The notes under the pieces were generated by a model that saw only the letters and a list, made by a program, of their open reading frames with translations, was not told the origin of the DNA and did no database searches. DNA of 64,000 nt from Timema cristinae (Eukaryota; Arthropoda; Insecta; Phasmatodea; Timematidae), in contig JBCFYV010000219.1 in the NCBI GenBank assembly GCA_039000515.1, positions 62,001-126,000 on the forward strand. Reading direction: 5' to 3'. Of this stretch, positions 1 through 11,803 are shown one piece after another. A program made the position numbers and the translations under genes. Each line of letters begins with the position of its first letter. Position 1 is the first letter of the stretch.

Positions 1-1008
1 GAGCAAGTGGAGCTATCTATGCCCGTTGAAACATGTTTTGAACCAATAGCCACACTGTCTGTGAAAACTGCTTGTCCAGACAAGCTTGTAGGGTAGGTGT
101 TATTCTACAGTTTAATCAATACTTTTAATATATCCTACGTCACATAATTTGTAACATCCCTAAAACCCTATAAAAAGTATTTTAAAAAATGGGTCTCTAA
201 ACAATAATACCTAGATTTATTGTTATTAAAACATAGCCTATCAAATTTAAACTTTTTATAATAAATAATAGGCTACTATTATTTTATATATTTTATGTAT
301 GTTACCTATGTAATGTAATTTTTCAACACAGAATTTTAATTAACTATTTATAATTTTTAATTAAATATTAGGCCTATTGGAAATTATCCTTTCTGCTTAG
401 TCCCGTTTTCAATAGTGATTGAGCGTTGTTTTTGTTACTTCAAAGGATTGTGGCACCTGAACCCCTTGAAGTAACAAGATGAAATATTTGTTGTTTTAAA
501 GTACACTATAGGAGCTTTCTATCCTGGAACTTTCAAATTTTTAATACATGATCCACATGACTGTTTTGGGCTCTGAAAAAGCATTTTTTTTTAATTTTTC
601 AAAATTCTAGCAATTATTTTAGGTTGAAGGACTATCAGTAACAGTTCAATTTTTTTTTTCTGCACATACTACTCATACATAAGTGTAACAGAAAAAAATA
701 TTGTCTTGTTACTATAAATCCGTCATTAGATTTTTTAAGCCAAAATTCCGAGAAAATCTGTTTAAAATATGAAAATTTAAGCTTAAAAAACTATGATTAG
801 CCTTAACTCAAAATACTAATTTCGTCTAAATTTAAAAAAAGTTCATTCTTTAAGCTTTCAAATGAGCCTTAGCTGCCATCCCTGCTAGTTCAAATAAACT
901 TAATGCACATTTTAGAAAATAACCCTGAAATGGCATTTTTTGCTTGTTCGTGGGTAAAAAATAGCCTATATCTCAAGGAGTAATTTTTTTTAAATATATA
1001 AAAAAAAA
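1..1008. other. AT-rich DNA without a recognisable gene
   Basis: This stretch is strongly AT-rich and has no open reading frame that looks like a protein family I know. It could hold the lost 5' half of the piggyBac relic that follows, but I see no N-terminal transposase motifs in it. Confidence 0.5.
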
Positions 1009-1680
1009 ATGTTTTGGAGTCTAGAAATTGGTACAAATCACCTACCAAATTTCATCAAATCAAAAATGGTGTGGCAAAGCCCATTTGTTGATTTAACATG
1101 GATTGACCCTTATGCGACTGTAAAACTGGGCTTTATTACTTACACAGGATCAACAAGTGAAATCAATGATGAATATAATTTAAGTATATCAGGTGGAGTT
1201 GTCACAACAATGTTGAAAAACAACCTATATAAGGGACACCATTTATTTGTTGATAAATGATACACACTTCCACAACTTTATTCAATTACTCATGACCGGG
1301 TCAGAAATGCATATGGAACTTTAAGAAAAAATATAAGAAGATATGACTGTCCTTTGTATAAAACAAAAAAAAGGACAATTACAAATGAAATGCACTGACA
1401 AAACTATATCCTTGTAATGGCACACTGGGAGGGATGTGCATGTTCACACAGCCATATGCAAACTATTTTCAGGCCACAATGGAAAGAAATATCTAAGTCC
1501 GAAGCCCCTAGCCTGGTACTGCCCACACAGAAAAAATACCCAACAAGTTATTGTCATGTATCCAGCAACTCAGAAAGGAAACAGAGGAAAAGGAAAGAGA
1601 TGTACATGATGTCAGCCTTGTGTGGTTGGGCTTTGTGTTGTACTTTGCTTCACCGAGTACCACACAACACATAAGAACTA
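1009..1680 (+). pseudogene. piggyBac-type transposase relic (DDE_Tnp_1_7 family)
   Basis: Decayed cut-and-paste transposase. The open stretch 1009-1257 ends in a block typical of the piggyBac catalytic core: ISGGVVTTMLKNN, then NLYKGHHLFVDK, then, after an in-frame TGA, YTLPQLYS and GTLRKN. In active family members this block reads roughly KG..LF.DN.YTS.PL and contains a catalytic aspartate (here the D of LFVDK). A shifted frame at about 1580-1680 shows the C-terminal cysteine-rich zinc finger, with KRCT, a stop, CQPC, LCVVLCF and EYHTT. The central and N-terminal parts are missing, and there are at least two stops and one frameshift. TTAA-bordered termini were not identified. The piggyBac assignment rests on the two conserved blocks lying in the right order; the copy cannot encode an active enzyme. 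Confidence 0.7.
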
Positions 1681-1699
1681 TTAGGCCTTGGAGTGTTAC

Positions 1700-2755
1700 T
1701 TGTGTGTATGGCAAATATTGTCCGTTTTAAGTGTTAATAAATAAACGCATAGCAAACATTCTGAACAGTTCCAAAAATTTAAGTAATATAGTTAGTCATT
1801 ATATTGCTGAGTTGTAAATATATATTTATGCGTGTTTTGGTAAGTAGTGTACAGCTAGGGAGCACTAATAGCCTGAAATAATCCAGCAATAGAGGCTTGA
1901 TCTCGTCTAATGTGGCAGCTAAAATATGCTGTAATAACAGATCATGAGTTAACTCATACTCGAGAAATCTATAAAGAAGCAATCCATAAAAACTTAAAAC
2001 ATTAAAAAAGGTGCTTTAGTTTGTGAATACCCTCTAAACTTTGCAAAATAGAAATAGCAACAAGGCAAGGTTGTTTCCTTAACATTATCAAAATATAGTA
2101 CATAGAATAGATCCAAACCTAAGTTTGTCACCTACATAGTAAAATTTGTTCCATCAAAAATAAGTAGGCCTAAAAATTTGATTTAAGGATGGGAAATTTC
2201 TACACAAAGCAGAAATTTTAAGAAATGTTTGGATACTGGAAGTCAACAAAAGTCAAGATTATATCTACAAGAATAACAAAGATCAGAAAATTGCAATTAT
2301 TTGAGATTAAAAAAAAAAAAAAAAAAAAAAAAAAAGTTAAAGGAAGGGTGTGTTTTTGTTATCTTAGTGAAAACCTTGGGATCTGATTTGGAGCAATACA
2401 GGTTTGTTGATCCAGTAAAAATTTTACAGATTTTTGTAGTGAAAGAATGTTCACGGACACTTGGAGTGTTCTTCAAGGACTTGAAGAAGGACCCTATGGT
2501 GGATTCGTCTGGGGAAGGGGGTGTGTTTATGGGTGGTGGAGGGACCTTTGAGAAGGTGTTCCCTTTCATACAAATTTAAGTTTACACACCATTGTAGTTG
2601 GCACAATATGACTTTTAATGTCTCAAGTAGGACTAGTGGTGTATGTCGAGAAGACTGTAAAACCCCCGCACCCCCTTTATTTATGTATTATTATACCCAT
2701 AAATAACAGACAGGTTGGTTACAAGAGAGTTTATTTTTATCAACAAAATTACCAA
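1700..2755. other. Unassigned AT-rich DNA with an A27 run
   Basis: No recognisable gene. A run of 27 A residues lies at 2309-2335; the 420 bp after it are more GC-rich and open in both directions (2301-2579 plus, 2297-2569 minus) but match no family I know. The A run could be the 3' tail of an unidentified retro-insert lying just upstream. Confidence 0.4.
2309..2335 (+). repeat. poly(A) run, 27 nt
   Basis: Uninterrupted A27, read directly from the sequence. Confidence 0.95.
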
Positions 2756-2760
2756 AAAGT

Positions 2761-2971
2761 TGTTGGTATAGCAATTTAACATTTATTCATTATTAATACT
2801 GGTACATTTTTTATGCATTGTTGGTAGTTCTGTTTATAGTATGTTCTTGCCTGATATGTATTTAGTATTTTAGTACATATTAATATCTCGTTTAATAAAC
2901 TACTTTTCAATCCGGTAATGTTTGATGTTCATAGAGTAAACGTTATAAAAACCTGTGGTGGCACGTTTTCA
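2761..2971 (+). repeat. Copia 5' LTR (211 bp)
   Basis: Begins TGTTGG and ends TTTTCA, followed directly by the primer-binding site. It contains AATAAA (in TTTAATAAACTAC) and TATAAAA near its 3' end. It differs from the 3' LTR at about four places: a one-base T-run change, a nearby AT insertion, and two transitions. Confidence 0.9.
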
Positions 2972-2991
2972 GGTTATGGGCCCAGAGTCCT
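2972..2991 (+). other. Copia primer-binding site
   Basis: GGTTATGGGCCCAGAGTCC begins right after the LTR. It resembles the site of Drosophila copia, which pairs with an internal segment of initiator tRNA-Met and not with the tRNA 3' end. The match is recalled from knowledge of copia, not searched. Confidence 0.7.
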
Positions 2992-3092
2992 TTAAAAATT
3001 AATCAACATTTTTTATTGTCTGTGTGCATCGAGAATCGACATTAACATTAACCTCTAGAAGATTTTGCCTAGAAGAAACCTTGTCAGCCACC

Positions 3093-6000
3093 ATGACAGA
3101 TGAAGAAAAGTAGTGTGTTCCATTATTTGATGGTTCAAACTTCAATAACTGGAAGTTTAGAATGGAAACACTGCTTGATGAACTCAATTTGCTGGAAGTA
3201 GTTCAAAGTGATTACCGAACGAAAGTAATTTTTAATGAAGCTGATAGTTCTGAAATATCGAATAAGAAGACAAAAGAACTGGCGGAGTGGAAGAAAAAAG
3301 ATCGAAAATGCAAGTCTCAATTAGTCCAGAAACTTTCAGAAACGTTCTTGAATGTGCAAGGATAAGAATCTGCATTTGAGATATGGCTTTCTCTTATGAA
3401 TACCTACGCAAGAAAAGGCATAGCTAACCAGTTACTTTTACGTAAAAGTTTTTATTGATGAAGTTCGATCCATCAAGTGAAACTCTGGAGGTACATTTTA
3501 ATAGATTTGATAAATTGATTCGTGAATTACGGTCAACGGGTGCTACATTAGAGGAATTAGATATTGTCTGCCATCTTTTAATTACCATGCCCGAACGAAT
3601 ACAATGTAGTTGTTACTGCTCTTGAGACCCTGGCCGAAAAATTGACATTGAGCTTTGTAAAGAATAGGTTATTAGATGAGGAACAGAAATGATTTTCTGA
3701 GGGTATAACAGCAGAAGTCATAACCTCACATTCCTTTATGACCCAATCAAATCGTAAAGCTCCACATAGCCATAAGAAACAGTCTCAATCTTTTTATCAA
3801 CAAACTAGGCCTAATCAAAAGACTCATCGAAGTCAACTTCAGTGCAAATTTTGTAAAAAGTTTGGACATGTGATCTCGAATGCCGTAAACTTAAGAAGAA
3901 ACAGAGTGAAAATGAAAAGAAAGCCCAAGTCACCAAAGTTGAGGAAGCAGAGTTCAGTTTGGCAGCCAACACGTCCTTTGAAGTGGATTCTGTTTTGTTT
4001 ACATCCTGGTATCTAGATTCAGGAGCTTCAGAACACATGATCTGTGCTACTTATTGTCATCTTCTGACTAATATTCATAATCTCCAAGTCCTGCGAATAT
4101 AAAGCTCGCAAAATCAGGTGAAAATTAAAGCGACAAAAGTTTGTGATCTCTGTGCGTCTTTTGAGATGGATGGAAAAATCAATGTGATCAAACTGAGAAG
4201 TATTCTTATTGTACCTGGTCTACACATAACCTTTTATCAGTCAGACGACTGAATTCCAATGGATGCAAGATCATTTTTGAAGAAAGTGTAGCAAAAATTT
4301 TCAAGCACGATAAACTTGTAGCAGTTGCATCCGAGTTTGCCAAAATGTATTTAGTGACATTTTTCTGTTCAAAATACCTGTGCCAATGCTGCTAAAGTAG
4401 ATTGTACAAATCTATGGCATAAACGACTGGCGCATATTGGCAATACCAGTTTGAAGTCTCTTAGTGAAATGGTTGATGGCATGAACGGTGTGTGTAAACA
4501 AAAACTTATAACCCCGAAATCTCCATGTAAGCACTGTATCCAAGGTAAGATGACTAAATTGCTCATGTAAAAACTCGCTCAAGGGCTAAGCGCCCTTGCA
4601 GCTTGTCCACAGTGATGGCATGGGTCCAATCAGTCATACATCATATGATGATAAGAGATATATACTTACCCTAATAGACGATTACAGTCACTTTACCTAT
4701 GTGTACACGATCAAAAGAAAAGTCAGAGGTATTAGAGTGTTTTAAGAAGTATGAAGCTCTAGCAACTGTTCACTTTAATGAAAGAATAAGCGCTTCAGGT
4801 GTGATCGAGGTGGAGAATACTTGTCTTCAGAGATGAGAAAATACTTTGAATTCAAAGGTATACAGTTTGAATATACTATCAGATTACACCCTCTCAAAAC
4901 GGAGTAAGTGAATGCATGAATAGAACACTAATGGAGCGTGTGCGGTGTATGTTATTAAGTGCAAATGTTTCTAAAGATCTCTGTCAGAAGCTGTGATGAC
5001 AGCAGTGTATATTGTTAATAGAAGCCCAACTGTAGCTTTGGATTGTAAAACTCCTGCTGAGGTTTGGTATAGTCAACGTCCAAACTTGTCAAAATTGTGT
5101 GTGTTTGGCTGTATTGGCTATGTACGCATTCCTAATGAGCTACTTAAAGGGAAACTGAACAATCGTCCCCAAAAGTGCATCATGGTCGGCTATTGCCCCA
5201 ATGGCTATAGGATGTGGACCCTATCACGAAAAGATTTTTTTTGGCATATGATGTGTTTTTTGATGAAAATGCCACTTGGAGGGAGAAAATATGACCACAT
5301 CCCAGCAGTGAGAGCACCACTACTTTGTGAAACAGCTACCATTCCATCAGAAGGAAGCCTACTTCAGGCGAAGCCAGTCATGAAGAGTTGGACAAAGAAA
5401 CGCCTCCACTATCAGATGAAGCTGAACTTCGTCGCAGCTCACCCTACGCATGAAACCAAGCTATTTGCAAGATTATGTAGCATTTGCTATGAATGCAGAA
5501 AGCTTTCTTGACAATTTGCCTCAAGATTTTGATGATGTCAAGGGTAGACCTGATGAGAGGGAACTGGAGGTAGCTATGGAAGAGGAAATAATTCCCTCAA
5601 GAAAAATGACCCTGGGAACTGACTTCCCTACCCCCTGGTAGGAAATCTATCTCCTGTCGCTGGGTCTTCAGTATCAAGAGAGATCAAGATGGTAATAAGG
5701 ATTGCTATAAGGCAAGGTTTGGTGGTTAAAGGTTGTCAACAGAAGAAAGTTTTGATTTTAGTGAGACTTATGCCCAGTAGCACGCATGACTACTGTGAGA
5801 ACAATGATAGCCATCATTAATCAAGAAGATTTACATGCATGTCAGATGGATGTGAAGAATGCATTTTTGCATGGAACCTTGTCTGAAGAAGTCTACATGC
5901 AACAACCCCTGGTTTTTCAAATAATTTAGAACTTGTTTGCAAGCTCAAGAATCTTGTATGGCCTCAAGCAGGCACCCAGAGAATGGAACAAGTGCTTTGA

Positions 6001-6981
6001 CACTTTTCTTAGATCACTTGGTTTTCAACCAGTGCAGAATGATCCATGTCTGTACCTACATGTTTGTCGGTAATACCAAGGTCTACATTCTGATTTTTGT
6101 TGATGATTTGATCATTAGCAGTACTCATATACAACCTCTTGAGAAGATCAAAGCTGCACTTAAAGCTAAATTTGACATGAAAGATCTGGGTAAATTACAC
6201 TTTTTCCTCGGAATAAAAATTGAGAAAAGAAACGATGGTATATATCTTAGTCAACCATCTTATATCAAAAGACAATTATGCAAATTTAACATGGAAAACG
6301 CAAAATAGCTAAAACTCAATGGAGACAAAACCCCTACTGAAGATGGAGGATCAACCTCTATAATTGGCATCAAGCCATACAAAGAGCTCATAGGCATTTT
6401 TGATGCACTTAATGTTATGCACCAGACTGACCTGAGTTTTTCTGTCAATTATTTCAGCAGATTTCAAAGCTGTGCAACTAAACACTCATTGGGAGTCACT
6501 GAAACGCATTCTTCACTATCTACAAGGAACTTCACCCTAGCTTGCACTCTCCGAAAGAAGAAGGGACACCCTGATCGCATTGCTGATGCAGATTTGGGCC
6601 AACGATTCCAGTCGTAAGTCAACATCTGGATTTCTTCTGAAAGTGTTTGGTTCAACTGTTTTCTTGGACAACTAGAAAGCAGCCCACTATTGCCTTGAGT
6701 ACCTGTGAGGCAGATTCATTTCACTTGCCAATGCCTGTACTGATGTCCCTGTGGCTACGTAGTCTACTACTGGAGCTGGGAATCGACCCCAAAGTGCCCC
6801 ACCATATATGAGGACAACCAGCCTGCAATCAAGTGTCTTGAGAAGTGGGAACACAAAAGATTGAAACATATGGACGTGAAATATAATTTTGTAAAGGAGT
6901 TAGTGCGTGATAAAGTTCTAAAGATTGAATATGTTCAAAGTGAAATTTTAAATTGCTGACATTTTAACCAAAAGCTTAAAT
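3093..6981 (+). pseudogene. Copia gag-pol relic
   Basis: Decayed polyprotein of a Ty1/copia retrotransposon, domains in order. Gag starts at ATG 3093 in a good context (CCACCATG) with a stop seven codons in, then LFDGSNFNNWKFRM. A CCHC knuckle starts CKFCKKFGH at 3843 and its last half is frame-shifted. The protease motif WYLDSGASEHM is at 4005-4037. The GAG-pre-integrase block LWHKRLAHIG is at about 4420. Integrase pieces include LIDDYSHFTYVYT and a GGEYLSSEM block. Reverse transcriptase has FVDDLIISS (about 6095) and DLGKLHFFLGI. RNase H has EDNQPAIKC and HMDVKYNFV. The order Pro-Int-RT-RH is diagnostic for Copia. Many stops and frame changes make it non-coding. It ends at ADILTKSLN, cut by the next transposon; a short remainder follows at 10805. 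Confidence 0.88.
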
Positions 6982-7402
6982 GAATAGTGTTTAGCAACAA
7001 ACAACCAAGCGCCAATATCGTTTTTTTTGTGTTTTTTTCGTTTAAGTGAGAGAAAAGAGTCCTCTCTATGTTGTAAATAAATATGAGAGTGTTTTCCTGC
7101 ATTGTGCTGCCATCTACAGATGTCCAAACCAACCACCATTTTGTAAAGTCTTTTCTACAATCAGCTACAAAAATCCAACTACCAGATTGCAGTAGTTTGA
7201 ATGTATTTCGGTCATTTGCTGAAAGCAACAAACAACCAAGCGACACAGTTTCCCGCTTTTAGCCACTGTATTGTATGTCATTGTGTGTTTGGTTGATTCT
7301 TGTAAGCTGTGTAATCCTTCTTTGTGCTACCAGTTGATTATTTTGTTTTAGGAAGATGTTAATATTATTGTTTATAGAAACATTTAAAAACTAGCCCATT
7401 AA

Positions 7403-10323
7403 ATGTCAGAACGTTCAAAAAGATTAGTAGACTTGGCACTTGCCACGTTTTATACAGAAGACAACCAAAATGATAATACAAAGATATCAGAAAAAGCTGA
7501 AAAAGTAAGTTTTTCCTTTTATTATAATTTCACACAATCTAACTTCCTACACCCATAAAGTTCAATAGTATGATTTTATGTTGTATTGTATGTTCTTGTA
7601 ATGTTGTAATTGCCTCATCGACAAATCTTTGTCTATTAATATTCGTGGCTCAGTTTTTTTAAATATTTCTACCAATTTGAAAAATCGATGAAAAAACTGA
7701 AAAAGTTCAGGAATTTTTATTTTACAGAAAGTTAGAAATAATAACCATTAAAATTCATAAAACAGTATTTGTTTTTAAAAAGGAACTTACTTTAATTTAC
7801 ATAACATTCAAATAATTGTTACATTATTAGTGTTTGAAAACAGGATGTTCTTTAAGATATGTATATTTTTTATCATTTCTTCTTACTACCCTTTTGAGCT
7901 ATACGCCTATGCACTAATAACGCTAATGGCTAGGAATGAGGTAGGTGTAAATAAGGATGTGCAACCGAATTTTTGTGGGGAGAGTGGGAAGCTATTAAGG
8001 AAAAAAACACCCTCGGTGCACCCGACCGGTATCGAACCCCAATCTTCCCCTCCTCTCCAGTCTAGTCTAACATGATAATGGCGCGTTAGACCATGTGGCC
8101 AGTGAGGCGTGTATCACCGTTATTATGTAATTAAGTTGTTTTTATGTTTAATTGTTTTAAAGGTTAATGTAATTTCATTTAACATTTCCAAACTATCCGG
8201 GAAAGGTATGGGAGCACTAGATATTATTAATGGACAACAGACTAAGAATTTTAAAAAAGTTTTTTTTCTTTTAACAGGTGGCCCCTAAAGTTGATGAATC
8301 AATGTCCAATACATTGAATTTCTTAGAAAAGGAAGTATATACCTCAAAAGCAGTTACACCAAAAAAAAGTAACAGAATTAGTGAAAGAGCTGCAATACTC
8401 AACAAGTCCTGAATATATTGAACTTACATCTCCTACTAAATTGACCAAAATTAATTTATTTGAACAGTCTACAACAAAGCTTCACAATCAAGAACCATTA
8501 ATAACATGTTTATCTTTGCCAACACAAGACGTATTTGATGGTAAATACAAGACACAACAACCACCAAAGAAACGGAAATTGTTTTGGAAACTGACAAGTG
8601 ATTGTTCATCATGATACTCATCAAAACATTGGTAGACCAAAAAAGGGCCGAAAAAGAAAAATATCAAGACCAAAATGTTCATACTCGTAAACTAAAAAGA
8701 AATTCAATAAAGAATATGTATCATCTCAAGGTAAAAAACATATCAGCGAAAGAATTTAGAGACTATGTGTGCAACTGTAAATTGAGATGTTATGAAACTG
8801 TTAATTCTGATAGGAAAAAATATAGAATTTACTAAATTTTACAACCTTGGGTCATATGAAGCACAAACAGTGATGATATGTGCTTTAGTAAAAGAAGTAG
8901 ATGTCAAGAGAAAACGTGCCAAAAACTCTACAAAAAGATCAAAACAAGGATATACACCTAGATAATAAAGTTGTTTGCAGGGACACCTTAATTCATACAT
9001 TACGAGTGTCTACAATGCGTGTTAATACTGCTCTAAAAGATGAGCGCGAACAAAATCAAAGATATGCGAGGCTTTTCTGGAGGATGTAACAAGATAAGTT
9101 ATGAAAAGGAACAAGAAGTAATTAATCATATTAATAAAATTCCAAAATACAAGTCTCATTACTGTAGAAAGGACATTCGGAATGATTATTTACCTCCTGG
9201 GATGACCGTTCAGAAAATGTATGATCTATACAAAGAAGAATCACAAAATCCCGTTATCTTGGGAAAATATAAACATTTATTTTATTCAAAATTCAATTTT
9301 TCATACAAAGGTGTTAAAAAAGATACATGTAATAAATGTGACTCACTTAAGTCACAAATCCATTGTGCTTCTGGAAATGAAAAATTGTTATTGCAAGAGG
9401 AACATAACCAACATATGAAAACTGCAGAGGAAGCTCGTGAAATGCTCAAAGACGACATGATAAAAGCGAAAAATCAACCAAATCTGGAAACAGTAACTTT
9501 CGATTTAGAAAAAACATTACCGCTCCCAAGAATCCCGTCAAATGTGATCTTTTATAAGCGACAGCTATGGTTATATAATCTGGAGTACATTTGGAAAATC
9601 TGGAAAATGTTTTTGTTATGTATGGATGGAAGGGACTGCTGGAAGAGGAGCACAAGAAATCAGCTCATGTCTGTTGAAGCACATGGATATGAACTTGTCA
9701 GAAGAGGTTGAAGAGCTAATCTTGTGGTCCGATTCATGCGTAGGACAAAACCGCAATATTAAACTCACATTAATGATGAATGTTTTATTACAAAATCATC
9801 CAAGACTGAAAAATCATCATATTAAATTTCTGATATTTGGCCATAGCTATCTACCAAACGATAGTGACTTTAGTGACATTGAGAAAGCTCTTAAACACGT
9901 TCAAAGATTATATACAGATGAAGACTAGGGGAAAAAATGAGGAACTGTCGCCGAAGAAATAAAATGCAGGTTACAAAAAAGAGTAACAATAACTTTTATG
10001 GAACAGTTTCACTGGAAAATTTGATAATGAACCGCAAAGTTGACAGTACTGGCCAGAAAATAAATTGGCTCAAAATACGAGAAATTAAACTAGTTAAAGA
10101 CAAGCCATTCATTTTATATGTGAAAATGAATAGTGATGATGTGACCTACTCTGAAGTGGATATAAGTAAGAGAGTACGTGGTCGTCCAACAGCTACACCA
10201 TTTGCGATGGAAAACCTTGTCCCACTTTGGCCTAATGGCAAAGCAATATCATGTCCTAAGCTGGCAGATATTAAATCAATCCTTCATCTTATTCCCGAAG
10301 ATGCAAAAACCTTTTATAAATAA
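7403..10323 (+). pseudogene. Transposase relic of the Sola-like element
   Basis: The likely first exon, 7403-7504, encodes MSERSKRLVDLALATF... and ends at GTAAGT. The next begins at 8278 after TTTTCTTTTAACAG. Downstream, several frames together carry the signature of a protein family common in insect genomes. The pieces are GRPKKGRKRKIS (about 8630), a basic and cysteine-bearing middle, and then 9040-9711. That last part has SHYCRKDIRNDYLPPGMTVQKMY, broken here as SHYCRKDIRN and YLPPGMTVQKMY, plus FYSKFNFSY and DTCNKCDSLKSQ. After it come VTFDLEKTLPLP, LWSDSCVGQNRNIK (9719-9760) and FGHSYLPNDSDFSDIEKA. The acidic residues of FDLEK, WSDSC and DIEK are plausible DDE/D catalytic positions. At least five stops or frame changes show it is dead. 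I know the family only as uncharacterised insect proteins. Confidence 0.6.
7872..8115 (-). mobile_element. tRNA-derived SINE, minus strand, diverged
   Basis: Read on the minus strand it starts CGCCTCACTGGCCACATGG, has a B-box-like GGTTCGATACCGG, and ends GGGTAGTAAGAAG. This is the same layout as the SINEs at 14016 and 28248. It lies in the presumed intron of the Sola-like transposase. No clear target duplication was found. Confidence 0.6.
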
Positions 10324-10804
10324 TTTATTTGATGACCAAAAGATCATGATGATGTTGATGGCTATGATGGTGAACTTGATTTTTCCACTGAAATCATCTA
10401 AGTAAAAGACAGAACCAATAAGAACAAAATTTCTGTCAAAAATATTTTGAAAACCTCATTGTTAATTTAACTTATATTATTAGTTTTCACTATTTTTTAT
10501 CAGTATATCAATGACATTTATACAGGTTTGTGTATTATAGTTTAGTTTACAAAAATAATTAAGTTGTTTTTGAAATTCGCAACACTCAACCAAGTGCCAA
10601 ATAATTTTTTTATTAAGTAAATAGCAAACTATATATATTGGCATTGTAGTATATTAAAAAACACCACTATGTATTATATGTTTATCTAATTAATTTTATT
10701 ATATAAATAAATTGGAATTTATAGTGAAGCATTTACTTTTAATTCAATTTACTCAGTTTCATCTTAGTGGCGCTTGGATCTTTGTTGCTAGACGCCATTC
10801 AAAT

Positions 10805-10959
10805 GTTACTAATTTAAACAACTATGTAAGTGGCTGGGATTGAATGCATCATAGATTATGTATTCCTCCATGATCACAACATTTACCTCCTTTCACACTC
10901 TTGTTTCTTGCCCCCATGTTTAATACATTTGCCTCCTCTCAGTGCACATTTATAGCATG
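10805..10959 (+). pseudogene. Remaining 3' end of Copia internal region
   Basis: Lies between the two nested transposons. By position it continues Copia from ADILTKSLN (6954-6981) to the polypurine tract at 21787-21798. It has no coding features of its own, so the assignment rests on the target duplications on each side. Confidence 0.55.
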
Positions 10960-11672
10960 TTAAGATTCGGATGGACACCTACTATAAAGAACGATAAAGT
11001 TGTGCCGGCTATTGCTTAAAAAATATGCATAGTAACAACATGCGGTTTTTTGCATTGCATTAAACTTGCAAATTTAAAATGAACTATATTAATAAAAAAG
11101 TTACAAGTTTTATTTTACTTTTTTACAATAAGACGTAATTTCAATTAAATTTAAATTAAATAAAACATGAAACACAAGAATATAGTTTTGAAGTTATCAT
11201 ATTATTATAGAGAATAAGATAATGTTCGATCATACACGACAAATATTTACAATACAATAACGGGCACAAAATTTGATATTTTCAAATTAAATCATGTCTG
11301 AACTGTTGAAAAGTTCAGTAGCTGCCTGGTAGAATGCTCTGTCTTCAGAAGCGCCTCCCCCTCTCCACCCCAACCCCTCTTTGGCATTCACTATCTTTTC
11401 ATCTTTTTTTTTCTGTAAGCCATGCTACTCCCCCTTCCCTTCCAACATTTATTTCTCTTCAGGTAAAACCCTGATCTGGACACTAACTGTCTGTCACCTT
11501 GTTACTACTATTACCTCCAAACCTCAGTTTTTGAAAAAGTTCCTTTTGATGTATTTGCATGATCTATGTTAAAAGTTTATTTATAGAGTAGGCTTGATTC
11601 TGTTTACCTTATCAATAATTTGTGTAACAATATACAGTGATTATTTGATTAGATAAAACTTTTTGTATAGAA

Positions 11673-11803
11673 ATGGTGTTTTTTAACAAAGAAAAATATT
11701 CTAGGCGATACTCCCGCAAGGGAAACAGAAAATCTGTGTTACTGAGCAGGAAACCAGCTAAAAGGAAATTGAAACACTTGGAGAAACACTACCAAAGGAA
11801 AAA
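11673..11803 (+). CDS. Exon 1 of the transposase-YqaJ gene
   Basis: ATG at 11673 opens a 43-codon lysine/arginine-rich segment. The donor GTTAGT at 11804 leaves two bases of a codon, which the A at 14712 completes. The open frame would otherwise stop shortly after (NNTYFV then TAG). Assignment as exon 1 is inferred from phase and composition. Confidence 0.5.

Larger units (their letters stand above)
6978..10804 (+). mobile_element. Decayed DNA transposon, Sola-like, 33-bp TIRs, AAAT duplication
   Basis: The ends 6982-7014 and 10768-10800 are inverted repeats matching at 28 of 33 positions; both contain TAGCAACAAA and CCAAGCGCCA. AAAT flanks both sides (6978-6981 and 10801-10804). The left terminal motif GCAACAAACAACCAAGCG (6994-7011) is repeated exactly at 7225-7242 and with three changes at 10579-10596. 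The element sits inside the Copia pol 3' end and carries a multi-exon transposase relic and a minus-strand SINE. A 4-bp duplication fits Sola-type elements, but the superfamily label is an inference. Confidence 0.72.

Noticed and set aside
2297..2579. Overlapping open frames on both strands after the A27 run
   Set aside because: Low-complexity ends and no family motifs; the two frames mirror each other, so I treat them as chance.
7000..7260. Separate MITE bounded by the two GCAACAAACAACCAAGCG copies
   Set aside because: The copies are direct, not inverted, so they do not bound an inverted-repeat element; they fit subterminal repeats of the larger transposon.
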